A stretch of 34,167 nucleotides of DNA from DASQUK01 sp046723645 (GCA_046723645.1 JBKOUY010000035.1:1-34167); one strand, 5' to 3'; counted from the first letter of the stretch, positions 1-7,819 are shown. Notes: generated by a model from the letters alone, not told the origin. Translations and numbers: made by a program.

Positions 1-657
1 GGCCAGGGTCGTTCGGCCGGGCAGGGGCCGCGCGCTCGTCGCTCCGACGCTGACGGCTCGCCCCCGCCGTCGGCTGCGCCGGGATCCAACGGCAGCCGCC
101 CGGCCTCCCGCTCGGACCGCGGCCGCTCGGCAAGGCCACCCGTATCGCCGGAACCGCCGGCCGACCCGGGCTTCCCGTCACGGCTGCCGACGGACCTGCC
201 GGCGGTGCCGCCCGCGCCGCCCGCCTCGCCCGCGCCGCCTGCGCCACCCGTGCTCCCGGCGCTGCCCGACAGGAACCCGCTGCGGGACGAGCCGTCACCG
301 TTCACCGGCGGCGGGCTGATCCCGCCAGTCGACGCCATCCCTACGGGCCAGATCCGGGCGGTGTCGCCGTCGGCGCTGCCCCCGGAGATGCACTGGGCGG
401 CCAACGACGACGCGCCCGGCGGCCCGACCGGCCCGGTCACCTCCCCGTTTGCCGGGCTGAGCTCGCTCGGGCCGCTGCGGCCGGGCCCCGACGGCGAGCT
501 GGCACCCCACCTCGCCGCCATGAGCCCCGAGGCTCGGGCCGCGGTCCAGGCGATCGTCGGTCCGACCGGCGGCGGGACGGGGTCCCGGATGCCCAGCACC
601 GGTGACGACGTGGCCCAGCGGGGCAGGCTCATCAACTTCCTTTCCTCCGTCCGCTGA
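1..657 (+). CDS. Proline/alanine-rich protein, C-terminal part (5' end outside window)
   Basis: The frame is open from the first base to the TGA at 655-657, giving 218 codons with no N-terminus, so the gene begins to the left of the window; the first in-window start would be GTG 205. The sequence is strongly biased: a Ser/Arg/Pro-rich opening, then PPAPP/ASPAPP-type proline repeats around 205-290, then a more ordinary tail ending in GRLINFLSSVR. No catalytic motif, signal peptide or membrane segment is visible in the part seen. It ends exactly where the prepilin peptidase may begin (CTGA overlap at 654-657), which suggests co-transcription and perhaps a surface or pilus role, but that is inference from position only. 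I do not recognise a family. The chance that it is a non-coding open frame in GC-rich DNA is real. Confidence 0.45.
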   Translation, partial: GQGRSAGQGPRARRSDADGSPPPSAAPGSNGSRPASRSDRGRSARPPVSPEPPADPGFPSRLPTDLPAVPPAPPASPAPPAPPVLPALPDRNPLRDEPSPFTGGGLIPPVDAIPTGQIRAVSPSALPPEMHWAANDDAPGGPTGPVTSPFAGLSSLGPLRPGPDGELAPHLAAMSPEARAAVQAIVGPTGGGTGSRMPSTGDDVAQRGRLINFLSSVR

Positions 658-689
658 ACGACCTGTCGCGGGCGGCCGTCGTCGCCGGG

Positions 690-1487
690 GTGGTCGTGCT
701 CGGCGTCGGGATCGTCGGGCCCGCGCTCAACCACGCAATCCTTCGCTGGATCGGCTGGCGGGTGGTCATGCCCCAGTTGCTCCGGCGGGTGCCGGCGTCG
801 GAGGAGCTCGGCCGGTCCGTGGCGCGCTGCGCGACGTGCGGCCGTTCCCTGGCACCGCCGCTCGCGCCTGCATCCCTGCCGTGGGTCGCGGCCGCCGGAC
901 GCTGCACCGGGTGCGGTGCCGGCCGGCCCCGGTGGTGCGCGGCCGTGGAGGTGGCCATCGGGCTGAGCTTCGGATCGGCGGCAGCGTTGGCGGGCTGGTC
1001 CGCCAAGCTCCCCCCGGTGCTCAGCCTCTTCGCCGGCCTGATCGCCATGTCGACGGTCGACATCTGGGCGATGCGGATCCCGACCCGGTTCGCTCACGCC
1101 ACAGCGCTCGCGGTCGGCGTCACGATCGTGGTCGGCACTGCAGTCGACGGCGGCATCGATCCCGACAGCCTGCGGGCGGCCCTGGTCGGCGCAGCCGTGC
1201 TCGGTGGCGGCCTGCTGGTGCTGCACCTGATCTCCCCCCGCATGCTTGGCTTCGGCGACGTGCGGCTGGCGGCGGTGGCCGGGCTCGTAGTCGGGTGGCT
1301 GGCGTGGACCCCCGAGCACCCCATCCTCGGGCCCGTGGAGGACGCGCTCGACGCCGCCCTGCTGGGCGGCTTCATCGGGGCCCTGGTCGGCATCGTGCTG
1401 CTGGCCATGCGCCGGCGCAACGACCCGTTCCCCTTCGGCCCGTCCCTGGCGCTGGGGGCGTCGCTGGTGATTCTGGCTTCGTTGTAG
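690..1487 (+). CDS. Type IV prepilin peptidase (A24 family, PilD-like)
   Basis: Membrane aspartic protease that cleaves the leader of type IV pilin-like proteins, often also N-methylating the new end. From GTG 690 the 265-residue protein has a short N-terminal membrane segment, a cytosolic insert with two CxxC pairs (Cys47/50 and Cys72/75, the zinc-binding insert of the bifunctional class), then several hydrophobic helices. Both catalytic aspartates are visible: Asp124 in STVDIWAMRIP and Asp190 in the GxGD motif GFGDVRL. The same frame is open upstream to CTG 654, which overlaps the previous stop as CTGA and would give a longer and more typical first helix (LNDLSRAAVVAGVVV); the true start is therefore uncertain. 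A peptidase of this family directly before aroC is a common actinobacterial arrangement. Confidence 0.85.
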   Translation: MVVLGVGIVGPALNHAILRWIGWRVVMPQLLRRVPASEELGRSVARCATCGRSLAPPLAPASLPWVAAAGRCTGCGAGRPRWCAAVEVAIGLSFGSAAALAGWSAKLPPVLSLFAGLIAMSTVDIWAMRIPTRFAHATALAVGVTIVVGTAVDGGIDPDSLRAALVGAAVLGGGLLVLHLISPRMLGFGDVRLAAVAGLVVGWLAWTPEHPILGPVEDALDAALLGGFIGALVGIVLLAMRRRNDPFPFGPSLALGASLVILASL

Positions 1488-1525
1488 CCACAGGGCGGTC
1501 GGTATCGTTCCTGCCCGACCCACGG

Positions 1526-1566
1526 GCCACCCCTGATGGCGTCGGTCTTCGACCGACCCGTACTCT
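1526..1566 (+). promoter_or_regulatory. Promoter module with internal inverted repeat, upstream of aroC
   Basis: A candidate -10 hexamer TACTCT (1561-1566) lies 7 nt before the GTG start of aroC, so the mRNA would be leaderless. Directly upstream is the inverted repeat GTCGGTC-TTC-GACCGAC (1541-1557), placed between the likely -35 and -10 positions, and the flank GCCACCCCT (1526-1534). The whole module recurs almost unchanged before def (27246-27287): 39 identities, two substitutions and one single-base gap by hand alignment. That recurrence suggests an operator read by a shared regulator, or a duplicated promoter. Confidence 0.6.
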
Positions 1567-1573
1567 GCGCTGT

Positions 1574-2743
1574 GTGCTCCGGTTCCTCACCGCCGGCGAA
1601 TCCCATGGCCGCGGCCTGGTGGCGATCGTCGAGGGGCTGCCTGCGGGGCTTCCGATCACGGTCGACGAGATCGCCCACGAGCTTGCCCGCCGCCGGCTCG
1701 GCTATGGCCGGGGCCCCCGCATGCGGTTCGAGCAGGACGAGATCACCCTCATCGGCGGCGTCCGCCACGGCCGCACGCTGGGCTCGCCGGTGGGGATCGA
1801 GATCGCCAACACCGAGTGGTCGCGCTCGGACAAGTGGCACGAGGAGATGGCGGTGGAGCCGGGCGAGACCCGTGCGCCGCTCACGCAGCCCCGTCCGGGA
1901 CACGCCGACCTGGCCGGCATGCAGAAGTACGGCTTCACCGACGCCCGCGACGTGCTGGAACGGGCGTCTGCCCGCGAGACGGCGGCGCGCGTGGCGGCCG
2001 GCGCTCTGGCCAAGGGATTGCTTCGGCAACTGGGCGTGGAGATCGTCTCCCACGTGATCCAGCTCGGGTCGGTGCGGTCGAAGTCCGACGATCGGCCGGC
2101 GCCGGCCGACCTCGAGCGGGTCGACGCGTCGCCGCTGCGCTGCTTCGACCCGGCGGCCGAGGAGACCATGGTCGAGGAGATCAAGGCGGTCGCCAAGGAA
2201 GGCGACAGCCTCGGCGGGGTGGCCGAGGTGCTCGCGTACGGCGTGCCGGTCGGCCTGGGGAGCCATGTCCACTGGGACCGGCGCCTCGACGGCCTGCTGG
2301 CGCAGGCACTGATGAGCATCCAGGCCGTCAAGGCGGTGGAGATCGGGGATGGGTTCGGCCTCGCCGGGCGCCCGGGCAGCCAGGCCCATGATCCCATCGC
2401 TTGGGACAACGACCGGCACTCCTACCGGCGCACGACCACCCGGGCCGGTGGGATCGAAGGCGGCATGTCCACCGGCGAGCTGATCGTGTGCCGGGTGGCG
2501 ATGAAGCCGCTGGCGACGCTCAACCGGCCGGTGCTCACGACCGTCGACGTCGTCACGAAGGAGGAGACGGTGAGCTTCAAGGAGCGCACCGACGTGACGG
2601 CGGTCCCCGCCATGGGGGTGGTCGCAGAGACGATGGCGGCGCTGGTGCTGGCGGGCGAGGCCCTCCGCAAGTTCGGCGGCGACTCCCTGGCCGAGGTGGC
2701 CCGCAACCGCGACGCGTTCGCCGCCTCGTTGCGCGGGACCTGA
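1574..2743 (+). CDS. aroC: Chorismate synthase
   Basis: Converts 5-enolpyruvylshikimate 3-phosphate to chorismate, the last common step to aromatic amino acids, using reduced FMN. The 389-residue product has the family's opening signature RFLTAGESHG at residues 3-12, the internal GESGxxxGG-like region seen here as KEGDSLGGVAEV, and the C-terminal block with VTKEETVSFKERTDV. The length is normal for actinobacteria. The start is GTG 1574: homology begins exactly there, and the -10 element TACTCT lies 7 nt upstream, so translation is probably leaderless. The frame remains open far upstream inside the peptidase gene, but that extension has no family resemblance and is a shadow. The stop overlaps the ATG of aroK (TGATG), so this is the first gene of the aro operon. 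Confidence 0.96.
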   Translation: MLRFLTAGESHGRGLVAIVEGLPAGLPITVDEIAHELARRRLGYGRGPRMRFEQDEITLIGGVRHGRTLGSPVGIEIANTEWSRSDKWHEEMAVEPGETRAPLTQPRPGHADLAGMQKYGFTDARDVLERASARETAARVAAGALAKGLLRQLGVEIVSHVIQLGSVRSKSDDRPAPADLERVDASPLRCFDPAAEETMVEEIKAVAKEGDSLGGVAEVLAYGVPVGLGSHVHWDRRLDGLLAQALMSIQAVKAVEIGDGFGLAGRPGSQAHDPIAWDNDRHSYRRTTTRAGGIEGGMSTGELIVCRVAMKPLATLNRPVLTTVDVVTKEETVSFKERTDVTAVPAMGVVAETMAALVLAGEALRKFGGDSLAEVARNRDAFAASLRGT

Positions 2744-3318
2744 TGGATAACACGGTCGGCGACGGCGGCCGGCCCCGGCACGTCGTGCTGGTGGGGCCGA
2801 TGGGCGTGGGCAAGACCACGGTCGGGCGCCGCCTCGCGAGGGAGCTGCAGCGACCGTTCGCCGACGCCGACGAGCAGCTCGAGCTGCGTGCGGGTCGGAC
2901 CATTCCCATCATTTTCCGCGACGACGGCGAGCAGGCATTCCGCCGGCTCGAGTCCGAGGTCCTGGCCGACCTGCTCGGCCGGCCGGATCCCCTGGTGGTG
3001 GCGGCGGGTGGCGGTGTGGTCGTCAGTCCCGAGAACCGTGCGCTGCTTGGACGCTGGGCCTTCGTCGTCTGGTTGCGCGCCTCGCCCGGGTTCCTCGCGG
3101 CCCGGGCCGATCCCGCCCACCGCCCGCTGCTCACCGGCGACCCCGACCCCGCCGCGACCCTTGGGCGCCTCGTCGCGACCCGGACCCCGCTCTACGCCGA
3201 GGTCGCCGACGCCACCATCGACGTCGAGGCGTTCCACGCGGCGGACGACAAGCCCAAGCGCGCGCTTGCGCACCACATCGCACAGCTCGTGGGCGTCCGT
3301 GCCGAGGCGACCGGATGA
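2743..3318 (+). CDS. aroK: Shikimate kinase
   Basis: Phosphorylates shikimate at the 3-hydroxyl with ATP. The 191-residue protein carries the P-loop GPMGVGKTT (residues 18-26), the Asp pair of FADADEQLE near 39-47 that binds magnesium and substrate, a shikimate-binding glycine run AAGGGVVV near 87-94, and the lid arginine region RTPLYAEVA. The length is typical of the single-domain enzyme. ATG 2743 shares its A with the stop of aroC (TGATG), pointing to translational coupling. The stop itself forms ATGA with a small ORF at 3315 rather than leading directly to aroB, which is unusual for this conserved aroC-aroK-aroB order. Confidence 0.95.
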   Translation: MDNTVGDGGRPRHVVLVGPMGVGKTTVGRRLARELQRPFADADEQLELRAGRTIPIIFRDDGEQAFRRLESEVLADLLGRPDPLVVAAGGGVVVSPENRALLGRWAFVVWLRASPGFLAARADPAHRPLLTGDPDPAATLGRLVATRTPLYAEVADATIDVEAFHAADDKPKRALAHHIAQLVGVRAEATG

Positions 3319-3446
3319 GCGATCGTCCCGGAGAGAGCGAGCCCGGCTCGAGCGGCCGTGGGAGCGCGAGACAGCGCGTCGACAGCCCGAGCGGCCCGCT
3401 GCGGGCCCGGCCCGAGCGGGAAGCAATGGGATGTCCGGCGAGATGA
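3315..3446 (+). CDS. Small ORF linking aroK and aroB (43 aa), paralogue of the pyrR-pyrB small ORF
   Basis: This reading frame begins with ATG 3315 overlapping the aroK stop (ATGA) and ends with TGA 3444-3446 overlapping ATG 3443 of aroB (ATGA). The peptide opens MSDRPGESEPGSSGRGSARQ and contains SPSGPLR; it is rich in Ser, Arg, Gly, Pro and Glu, with no membrane segment. A second ORF with the same architecture lies between pyrR and pyrB (8405-8554): both start MS(D/E)RP, both contain ESEP and SPSGPLR, and the length differences between shared blocks are multiples of three. It could be a translated linker or regulatory peptide, or a repeated intergenic DNA element that happens to stay in frame. 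No function is known to me. Confidence 0.4.
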   Translation: MSDRPGESEPGSSGRGSARQRVDSPSGPLRARPEREAMGCPAR

Positions 3447-4477
3447 CCGACGAGGTCACCGTCGACGTGCGGCTGGGCGATCGTGCCTATCCGGTCGTCG
3501 TGGGTGCGGGCGCCCGCGCCCGCCTGGCCACCGTGCTCGATCCCACCACCCGCCGGGTGGCGATCGTCACGCAGCCGGACATCGGCTTCGAGGTGGACCC
3601 GGGCCGGGAGCACGAGGTGTTCCCGATCGCCGACGGCGAGGCCGGCAAGTCGCTGGCTACGGTCGAGGACCTGTGCCGGGCCTGGTCGCGCTGGGGCCTC
3701 ACCAGGGCAGACCAGGTCGTCGGGGTGGGTGGCGGCGTGGTCACCGACACGGCCGGGTTTGCGGCCGCCGTCTACCACCGCGGGGTGGGGGTCGTGAACG
3801 TTCCGACCACGCTCCTCGGCATGGTCGATGCAGCGATTGGCGGCAAAACGGGGGTGAACCTGCCCGAGGGCAAGAACCTGGTGGGCGCGTTCTGGCAGCC
3901 GTCCGCCGTCCTGTGCGACACCGATGCCCTCGCCACCCTGCCCGAGCGCGAGCGTCGCTCGGGCCTGGGGGAGATGGCCAAGTACCACTTCCTGACGGGC
4001 GAGGACCTGTCGGCGCAGCCCCTGGTGGCGCGCATCGCCGCCTGCGTGCGGATCAAGGCCGACGTGGTGGCGGCCGACGAGCGCGAGGCCGTCATGACCA
4101 ATCCCCGCGGGCGGGCGATCCTCAACTACGGGCACACCCTGGCCCACGCGCTCGAGACGGCCGGCGGCTACGACCTGCGCCACGGGGAGGCCGTGGCGAT
4201 CGGGCTCGTCTACGCCGCGGAGCTGGCGGCGGAGCTGGGGCGCATCGACGGCGCCCGGGTGGGCGAGCACCGGCGGGTGGTCGCCGGGTACGGCCTGCCC
4301 TCGTGCCTTCCAGCCGGCGTCGACCCCGCCGAGCTCGTCACGCTCATGACCCGCGACAAGAAGGCCGTGCGCGGCCTCACGTTCGTGCTCGACGGGCCCG
4401 ACGGGGTCGAGGTGGTGCCGGGCGTGGAGCCGGGAACCGCGAGGCTGGTCCTCGAACGGATCGGGGGCCTGTCGTGA
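3443..4477 (+). CDS. aroB: 3-Dehydroquinate synthase
   Basis: NAD-dependent, metal-dependent cyclisation of DAHP to 3-dehydroquinate, the second step of the shikimate pathway. Recognised by the glycine-rich NAD site VVGVGGGVVTDTAGF, the PTTLLGMVDAAIGGKTGVN block, and three metal ligands: Glu in GLGEMAKYHF, His in NYGHTLAHALE and His in LRHGEAVAIGL. The chosen start, ATG 3443, gives 344 residues (MTDEVTVDVRLG) and overlaps the small ORF stop as ATGA; ATG 3431, four codons earlier, is the alternative. The upstream open frame through aroK is a shadow. The stop overlaps the GTG of aroQ (GTGA). Confidence 0.94.
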   Translation: MTDEVTVDVRLGDRAYPVVVGAGARARLATVLDPTTRRVAIVTQPDIGFEVDPGREHEVFPIADGEAGKSLATVEDLCRAWSRWGLTRADQVVGVGGGVVTDTAGFAAAVYHRGVGVVNVPTTLLGMVDAAIGGKTGVNLPEGKNLVGAFWQPSAVLCDTDALATLPERERRSGLGEMAKYHFLTGEDLSAQPLVARIAACVRIKADVVAADEREAVMTNPRGRAILNYGHTLAHALETAGGYDLRHGEAVAIGLVYAAELAAELGRIDGARVGEHRRVVAGYGLPSCLPAGVDPAELVTLMTRDKKAVRGLTFVLDGPDGVEVVPGVEPGTARLVLERIGGLS

Positions 4478-4947
4478 CCGAGCGGCCGGTGATCCTCGTG
4501 CTCAGCGGCCCCAACCTCAATCTGCTGGGGCAGCGGGAACCGGAGATCTACGGGCGCGAGACGCTCGACGACCACGTCGCGGCGATGCGGCGGGCCGCCG
4601 ACGCGGCGGGCTTCGCCGTCGAGCACCAGCAGTCCAACGCCGAGGGCGAGCTCATCGACGCGATCCACCGCGCCCGGGGCCGGTGCGCCGCCATCGTGAT
4701 CAACCCGGGCGCCTTCGGCCACTACGCCTGGGGAATCCACGATGCGCTGGCGACATTCGACGGACCGGTGGTCGAGGTCCACATCTCCAATCCCAACGCG
4801 CGGGAGTCGTGGCGCCACACCTCCGTGGTCGCCCCCGTGGCCACGGGAACGATCGCGGGCTTCGGCGGCCACGGCTACGTCCTGGCGATCGAGGCGGTCC
4901 GGCGCTTGACCGCGCCGGGGGATCGGCCACCTACCCTTGAACGGTGA
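4474..4947 (+). CDS. aroQ: 3-Dehydroquinate dehydratase, type II
   Basis: Trans-dehydration of 3-dehydroquinate to 3-dehydroshikimate. The 157-residue protein has the type II layout: PNLNLLGQREPEIYG with the catalytic Tyr26, HQQSNAEGELIDAIH, the NPGA loop, catalytic His103 in EVHISNPNARE, and Arg114 in the WRHTS lid segment. The loop after NPGA reads FGHYAWGIHDAL instead of the common (Y/L)THTSVALRDA; the central His is kept. The last ten residues (APGDRPPTLER) look like a non-conserved tail. GTG 4474 overlaps the aroB stop (GTGA) and the gene's own stop overlaps the next GTG the same way, so aroB, aroQ and the peptidase should be translationally coupled. Confidence 0.94.
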   Translation: MTERPVILVLSGPNLNLLGQREPEIYGRETLDDHVAAMRRAADAAGFAVEHQQSNAEGELIDAIHRARGRCAAIVINPGAFGHYAWGIHDALATFDGPVVEVHISNPNARESWRHTSVVAPVATGTIAGFGGHGYVLAIEAVRRLTAPGDRPPTLER

Positions 4948-6068
4948 GCTTCGATCCCGCCTCGCTCCCCCCGATGGATGTCGCCGACCGCGCCTCCCGG
5001 CTGCGGTCGCGGCTCACCGAGCTCCCCTGCGACGCCCTGCTGGTCACCAACCTGACCAACGTCCGCTACCTCACCGGCTTCACCGGATCGGCGGCGCTGC
5101 TGCTGGTCCCCGCCGACGAGGCCGCCGAGCCGGTGTTCGTGACCGACGGCCGCTACCGCGACCAGGCCGCGAGCGAGCTGGCCCGCGCCGGTGTCGTGGC
5201 CCGGACGGTGATCGGCCAGGAGGAGGACGCCCGGCGCCAGGCGCTGGCCGGCGCCGCTGCGGGGTTGGGCCGGCTCGGGCTGGAAGCCGACAACGTCACC
5301 TGGGCCCAGAAGCGCCGCTACGGCGCCGACTGGTTCCCCGACGCCCAGCTCGTGCCGACCACCGGCCTGGTCGAGTCGCTGCGGCTGGTCAAGGATGCGG
5401 GGGAGGTCGCCCGCATCGAGGCGGCGTGCGAGATGGCCGATGCGGCCCTGGCGGCGGTGCGGCACCGCCTGGGGGAGGGTCCGACTGAGGCCGAGGTGGC
5501 GCTGGAGCTGGAGTGGCAGATGCGGCGGCTCGGCGCCGAGGCGCCGTCGTTCGAGACAATCGTCGCCTCCGGCCCCAACGGCGCCATGCCGCATCACCGG
5601 GCGGCCGACCGCCGCATCGCCGAGGGCGACCTCGTGGTGCTCGACTTCGGGGCGCTGGTCGACGGCTACCACTCCGACATGACCCGGACGGTCATGGTCG
5701 GCGATCCCAGCGACACGCAGGCGCGGATGTACGAGGTCGTGCGGGAGTCGCAGGCCGCCGGGGTGGCCGCCGTCAGGGCCGGCGCCGAGGCCAGCGCGGT
5801 CGACGCTGCCTGCCGGTCGGTGATCCGGGACGCGGGCTGGGACGAGGCGTTCCTCCACGCCACGGGCCACGGCGTCGGGCTGGACATCCACGAGCCACCC
5901 CGGGTGGCGAGGACCGCCGACGCTATGCTGGCCGACGGCCAAGTCGTGACCGTCGAGCCGGGCGTGTACTTGGCCGAGCACGGCGGGGTCCGGATCGAGG
6001 ACACCGTCGTGGTCACCTCCGAGGGCTGCCGCACGCTGACGCTGGCGCCCAAGGAGCCCCACCTGTAG
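4944..6068 (+). CDS. Xaa-Pro aminopeptidase (M24B, PepP/PepQ-like)
   Basis: Cytosolic metallopeptidase that removes the N-terminal residue before proline or splits Xaa-Pro dipeptides. The 374 residues comprise a creatinase-like N-terminal domain (about 15-145, with LTNVRYLTGFTGSAALLL) and a pita-bread catalytic domain. All five metal ligands are visible: Asp234 (VVLDFG), Asp245 (HSDMTRT), His309 (ATGHGVGLDIHEPP), Glu338 (VTVEPGVYL) and Glu352 (VRIEDTVVV). Start GTG 4944 overlaps the aroQ stop (GTGA). The position between aroQ and efp is the standard actinobacterial order, where such genes are named pepQ or pepP; aminopeptidase and prolidase activity cannot be separated from the sequence. Confidence 0.92.
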   Translation: MSFDPASLPPMDVADRASRLRSRLTELPCDALLVTNLTNVRYLTGFTGSAALLLVPADEAAEPVFVTDGRYRDQAASELARAGVVARTVIGQEEDARRQALAGAAAGLGRLGLEADNVTWAQKRRYGADWFPDAQLVPTTGLVESLRLVKDAGEVARIEAACEMADAALAAVRHRLGEGPTEAEVALELEWQMRRLGAEAPSFETIVASGPNGAMPHHRAADRRIAEGDLVVLDFGALVDGYHSDMTRTVMVGDPSDTQARMYEVVRESQAAGVAAVRAGAEASAVDAACRSVIRDAGWDEAFLHATGHGVGLDIHEPPRVARTADAMLADGQVVTVEPGVYLAEHGGVRIEDTVVVTSEGCRTLTLAPKEPHL

Positions 6069-6099
6069 AGATCCGACTGCGCGCCCAGGAGCCGAGCCG

Positions 6100-6663
6100 A
6101 TGGCTGCCACCACCACCAATGACCTCAAGCGGGGCATGACCCTCGACCTGCCCGAGGGGCTCTTCCACGTCGTCGACTTCCAGCACGTCAAGCCGGGCAA
6201 GGGGCCGGCCTTCGTCCGGACGACGCTGCGCAACGCCCGCACCGGCGCTCAGCTCGACAAGACGTTCCGGGCCGACGAGCGGGTCGAGCAGGCGGTCGTC
6301 GAGAAGAAGGAGATGCAGTTCCTCTACCACGACGGCGACCACCACGTGTTCATGGACAACGGCACGTACGAGCAGATCCACGTGGGGGCCGCAGCCCTCG
6401 GCGACGCCACCCGGTACATCGTCGACGGGTCGACGATGGTGCTGCAGTTCTACAAGGACGAGATCATCGGCATCGACCTGCCGGCCGCGGTCGAGCTGGC
6501 GGTGTCCGACACCGACCCCGGCATCCAGGGCGACCGCGTGTCGGGGGCCCGCAAGCCGGCCACGCTCGAGACCGGCCTGGTGGTGCAGGTGCCCCTGTTC
6601 GTCAACCCCGGCGACCGGATCAAGGTCGACACCCGGAGCGCCGAATACCTGACGCGGGCGTAG
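6100..6663 (+). CDS. efp: Translation elongation factor P
   Basis: Binds the ribosome between the P and E sites and rescues stalling on polyproline stretches. The 187-residue protein has the KOW-like N-terminal domain and two OB-fold domains, ending with the usual NPGDRIKVDTRSAEYLTRA. The tip of the functional loop is KPGKGPAF with Lys34; the symmetric PGKGP form is that of the actinobacterial EF-P subfamily reported to work with an unmodified lysine, which fits the absence of epmA/epmB-type genes nearby. ATG 6100 is preceded by AGGAG about 10 nt upstream. The gene follows the peptidase after 31 bp and precedes nusB by 12 bp. Confidence 0.96.
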   Translation: MAATTTNDLKRGMTLDLPEGLFHVVDFQHVKPGKGPAFVRTTLRNARTGAQLDKTFRADERVEQAVVEKKEMQFLYHDGDHHVFMDNGTYEQIHVGAAALGDATRYIVDGSTMVLQFYKDEIIGIDLPAAVELAVSDTDPGIQGDRVSGARKPATLETGLVVQVPLFVNPGDRIKVDTRSAEYLTRA

Positions 6664-6675
6664 TCGGCGGCGCAT

Positions 6676-7095
6676 GTGAACGGTCTCGAGCCCACCGACG
6701 TGGAGAGCCGCCGGGCGGCGCGGGAGCGGGCGCTCGAGCTGCTGTACGAATCCGAGATCAAGGGGGTCACAGTGGGCGAGTTGCTGGCCGAGCAGCCGAT
6801 CGAGCCCGCCGAGCTCGCGACCGAGCTCGTCCGCGGGGTCGAGGCGCACCGCGACCGGATCGACGAGCTGCTCGAACGCCTGATCGCCCCCAAGTGGTCG
6901 CTCGACCGGCTGGCGGCCGTCGACCGGTCGATCCTCCGCCTCGGTTCCTACGAGCTGCTGGCGGTGCCCGAGCGATCGGCGGCCCTGGTGATCAACGAGG
7001 CGGTCGTGCTGGCCCGGCGGTTCGGCACCGACGATTCGCCCCGGTTCGTCAACGGCGTCCTGTCGTCGGTGGCGTCCGAGGTGCGCCCGGAATGA
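6676..7095 (+). CDS. nusB: Transcription antitermination factor NusB
   Basis: RNA-binding component of the rRNA antitermination complex, acting with NusE (S10) on boxA. The 139-residue all-helical protein shows the family opening SRRAARERALELLYESEI, then DRLAAVDRSILRLGSYELL and the C-terminal INEAVVLARRFGTDDSPRFVNGVLSSV. GTG 6676 is used; the ATG four bases earlier is immediately followed by a stop in its own frame. Conserved efp-nusB linkage supports the call. The stop (TGA 7093-7095) is followed by a GNAT gene whose start codon is not a standard one. Confidence 0.95.
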   Translation: MNGLEPTDVESRRAARERALELLYESEIKGVTVGELLAEQPIEPAELATELVRGVEAHRDRIDELLERLIAPKWSLDRLAAVDRSILRLGSYELLAVPERSAALVINEAVVLARRFGTDDSPRFVNGVLSSVASEVRPE

Positions 7096-7105
7096 GCGCG
7101 TCACG

Positions 7106-7654
7106 CTGAGCCTGCCGGAGCCCGAGCTGTGCGATGCGGCCCGCGGCATCCGGTTGCGTGCATGGCGGGACGACCCCGGGGATGTCGCCGCACTGGCGGC
7201 CGCGTGGCGGGATCCGTCCGTGGTGGCCGGCAACCCGGTCCCGTCCGATCCGTCGCCCGCGGGGGCCCGACGCTGGATCGCCGGCGAGCAGGAGCGGCGG
7301 CGCCGAGGCCTGGCGCTGGACCTGGTGGTCAGCCCGATAGGCGGCGACCTCGTGTGGGGTGAGGTCGGGCTGCGGGGGTTCGACCCGGCCGTCCGCCGCG
7401 CCGAGGTCGGCTGGTGGCTCGCCCCCGAGGCCCGCGGCCGGGTGGTTGCGGCCGCCGCCGTCGGCCTGGTCGCGGCCTGGGCCCTGGGGGCGCCGCTGGG
7501 GCTGCTGCAGGTGTGGGCGCGCATCGATCCCGCGAACGAGGCGTCAGCCCACGTCGCGGAGGCCGCGGGGTTCCGCCGCCTGGGCGCCGCGGGTGCCACC
7601 GACATCTGGTCACGCGAGGCAATGCCAAACGGTCCGGACACCACGAGGCAATAG
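7106..7654 (+). CDS. GNAT family N-acetyltransferase
   Basis: Predicted acetyl-CoA-dependent transferase of the RimJ/RimL-like type; the substrate is unknown. The frame contains GIRLRAWRDDPGDVAAL (first strand and helix), VGWWLAPEARGRVVAAAAV (the region where the acetyl-CoA loop R-G-x-G/A lies, here degenerate as EARGRVVA) and ARIDPANEASAHVAEAAGFRRLG, the typical late motif. The first ATG/GTG/TTG in frame is TTG 7154, which would cut through the first strand. The homologous N-terminus LSLPEPELCDAARGIRLRAW starts at CTG 7106, 10 nt after the nusB stop, so I place the start there with reservation. The last codons lie inside two copies of a short repeat that continues into the pyr leader. Confidence 0.7.
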   Translation: MSLPEPELCDAARGIRLRAWRDDPGDVAALAAAWRDPSVVAGNPVPSDPSPAGARRWIAGEQERRRRGLALDLVVSPIGGDLVWGEVGLRGFDPAVRRAEVGWWLAPEARGRVVAAAAVGLVAAWALGAPLGLLQVWARIDPANEASAHVAEAAGFRRLGAAGATDIWSREAMPNGPDTTRQ

Positions 7655-7715
7655 CGAACGGAAGGCGTCCCCCATCGCCTCGGGCTCGGCTGGACGTTCG
7701 CCATTGCCTCGGGCC
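7615..7715 (+). repeat. Cluster of four related ~17-bp repeats, two direct and two inverted; possible terminator stem
   Basis: Copies share the core CGAGGCAATGGCGAACG. Copy 1 is 7615-7632 (CGAGGCAATGCCAAACGG) and copy 2 is 7644-7661 (CGAGGCAATAGCGAACGG), both in the end of the GNAT gene. Copy 3 is inverted at 7695-7711 (CGTTCGCCATTGCCTCG), and copy 4 is a shorter inverted half at 7672-7685. Copies 2 and 3 can pair over 17 bp with one mismatch, which could form a terminator for the upstream operon. A short T-containing stretch (atttcaat) follows about 10 nt later. Confidence 0.6.
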
Positions 7716-7764
7716 TCCGCATTTCAATCCCGCCGAGGGTCCACGGATGGTGCCCGTCGGGCTG

Positions 7765-7812
7765 CTACCGTGCCGACCTGACCGTGAAGCGGGTCCTGCG
7801 AGACCCGCACGG
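7765..7812 (+). promoter_or_regulatory. pyr operon promoter and PyrR-binding RNA hairpin
   Basis: TACCGT (7765-7770) is a plausible -10, placing transcription start near 7777. The RNA from 7782 folds as lower stem CCGT/ACGG (7782-7785 with 7809-7812), a purine bulge GAA on the 5' side (7786-7788), a 7-bp upper stem GCGGGTC/GACCCGC (7789-7795 with 7802-7808) and the hexaloop CTGCGA (7796-7801). This is the architecture of PyrR-binding loops, with the conserved UCCNGNGAG-type core seen here as TCCTGCGAG. UMP-bound PyrR should bind it to repress the operon. Confidence 0.8.
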
Positions 7813-7819
7813 ACAGGAC

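Noticed and set aside
1538..1560. LexA/SOS box at the aroC palindrome
   Set aside because: The actinobacterial SOS box is GAAC-n4-GTTC-like; GTCGGTC-n3-GACCGAC does not match it.
602..1573. Long in-frame extension of aroC upstream of GTG 1574
   Set aside because: It covers the prepilin peptidase in another frame, is Arg/Gly-rich without homology, and chorismate synthase similarity begins exactly at 1574 behind a -10 element.
1094..2419. 441-codon minus-strand open frame opposite aroC
   Set aside because: It is a GC-rich antisense shadow: its sequence mirrors codon positions of aroC and shows no family motif. The same applies to other long minus-strand frames, for example 10763-13744 opposite carA/carB.
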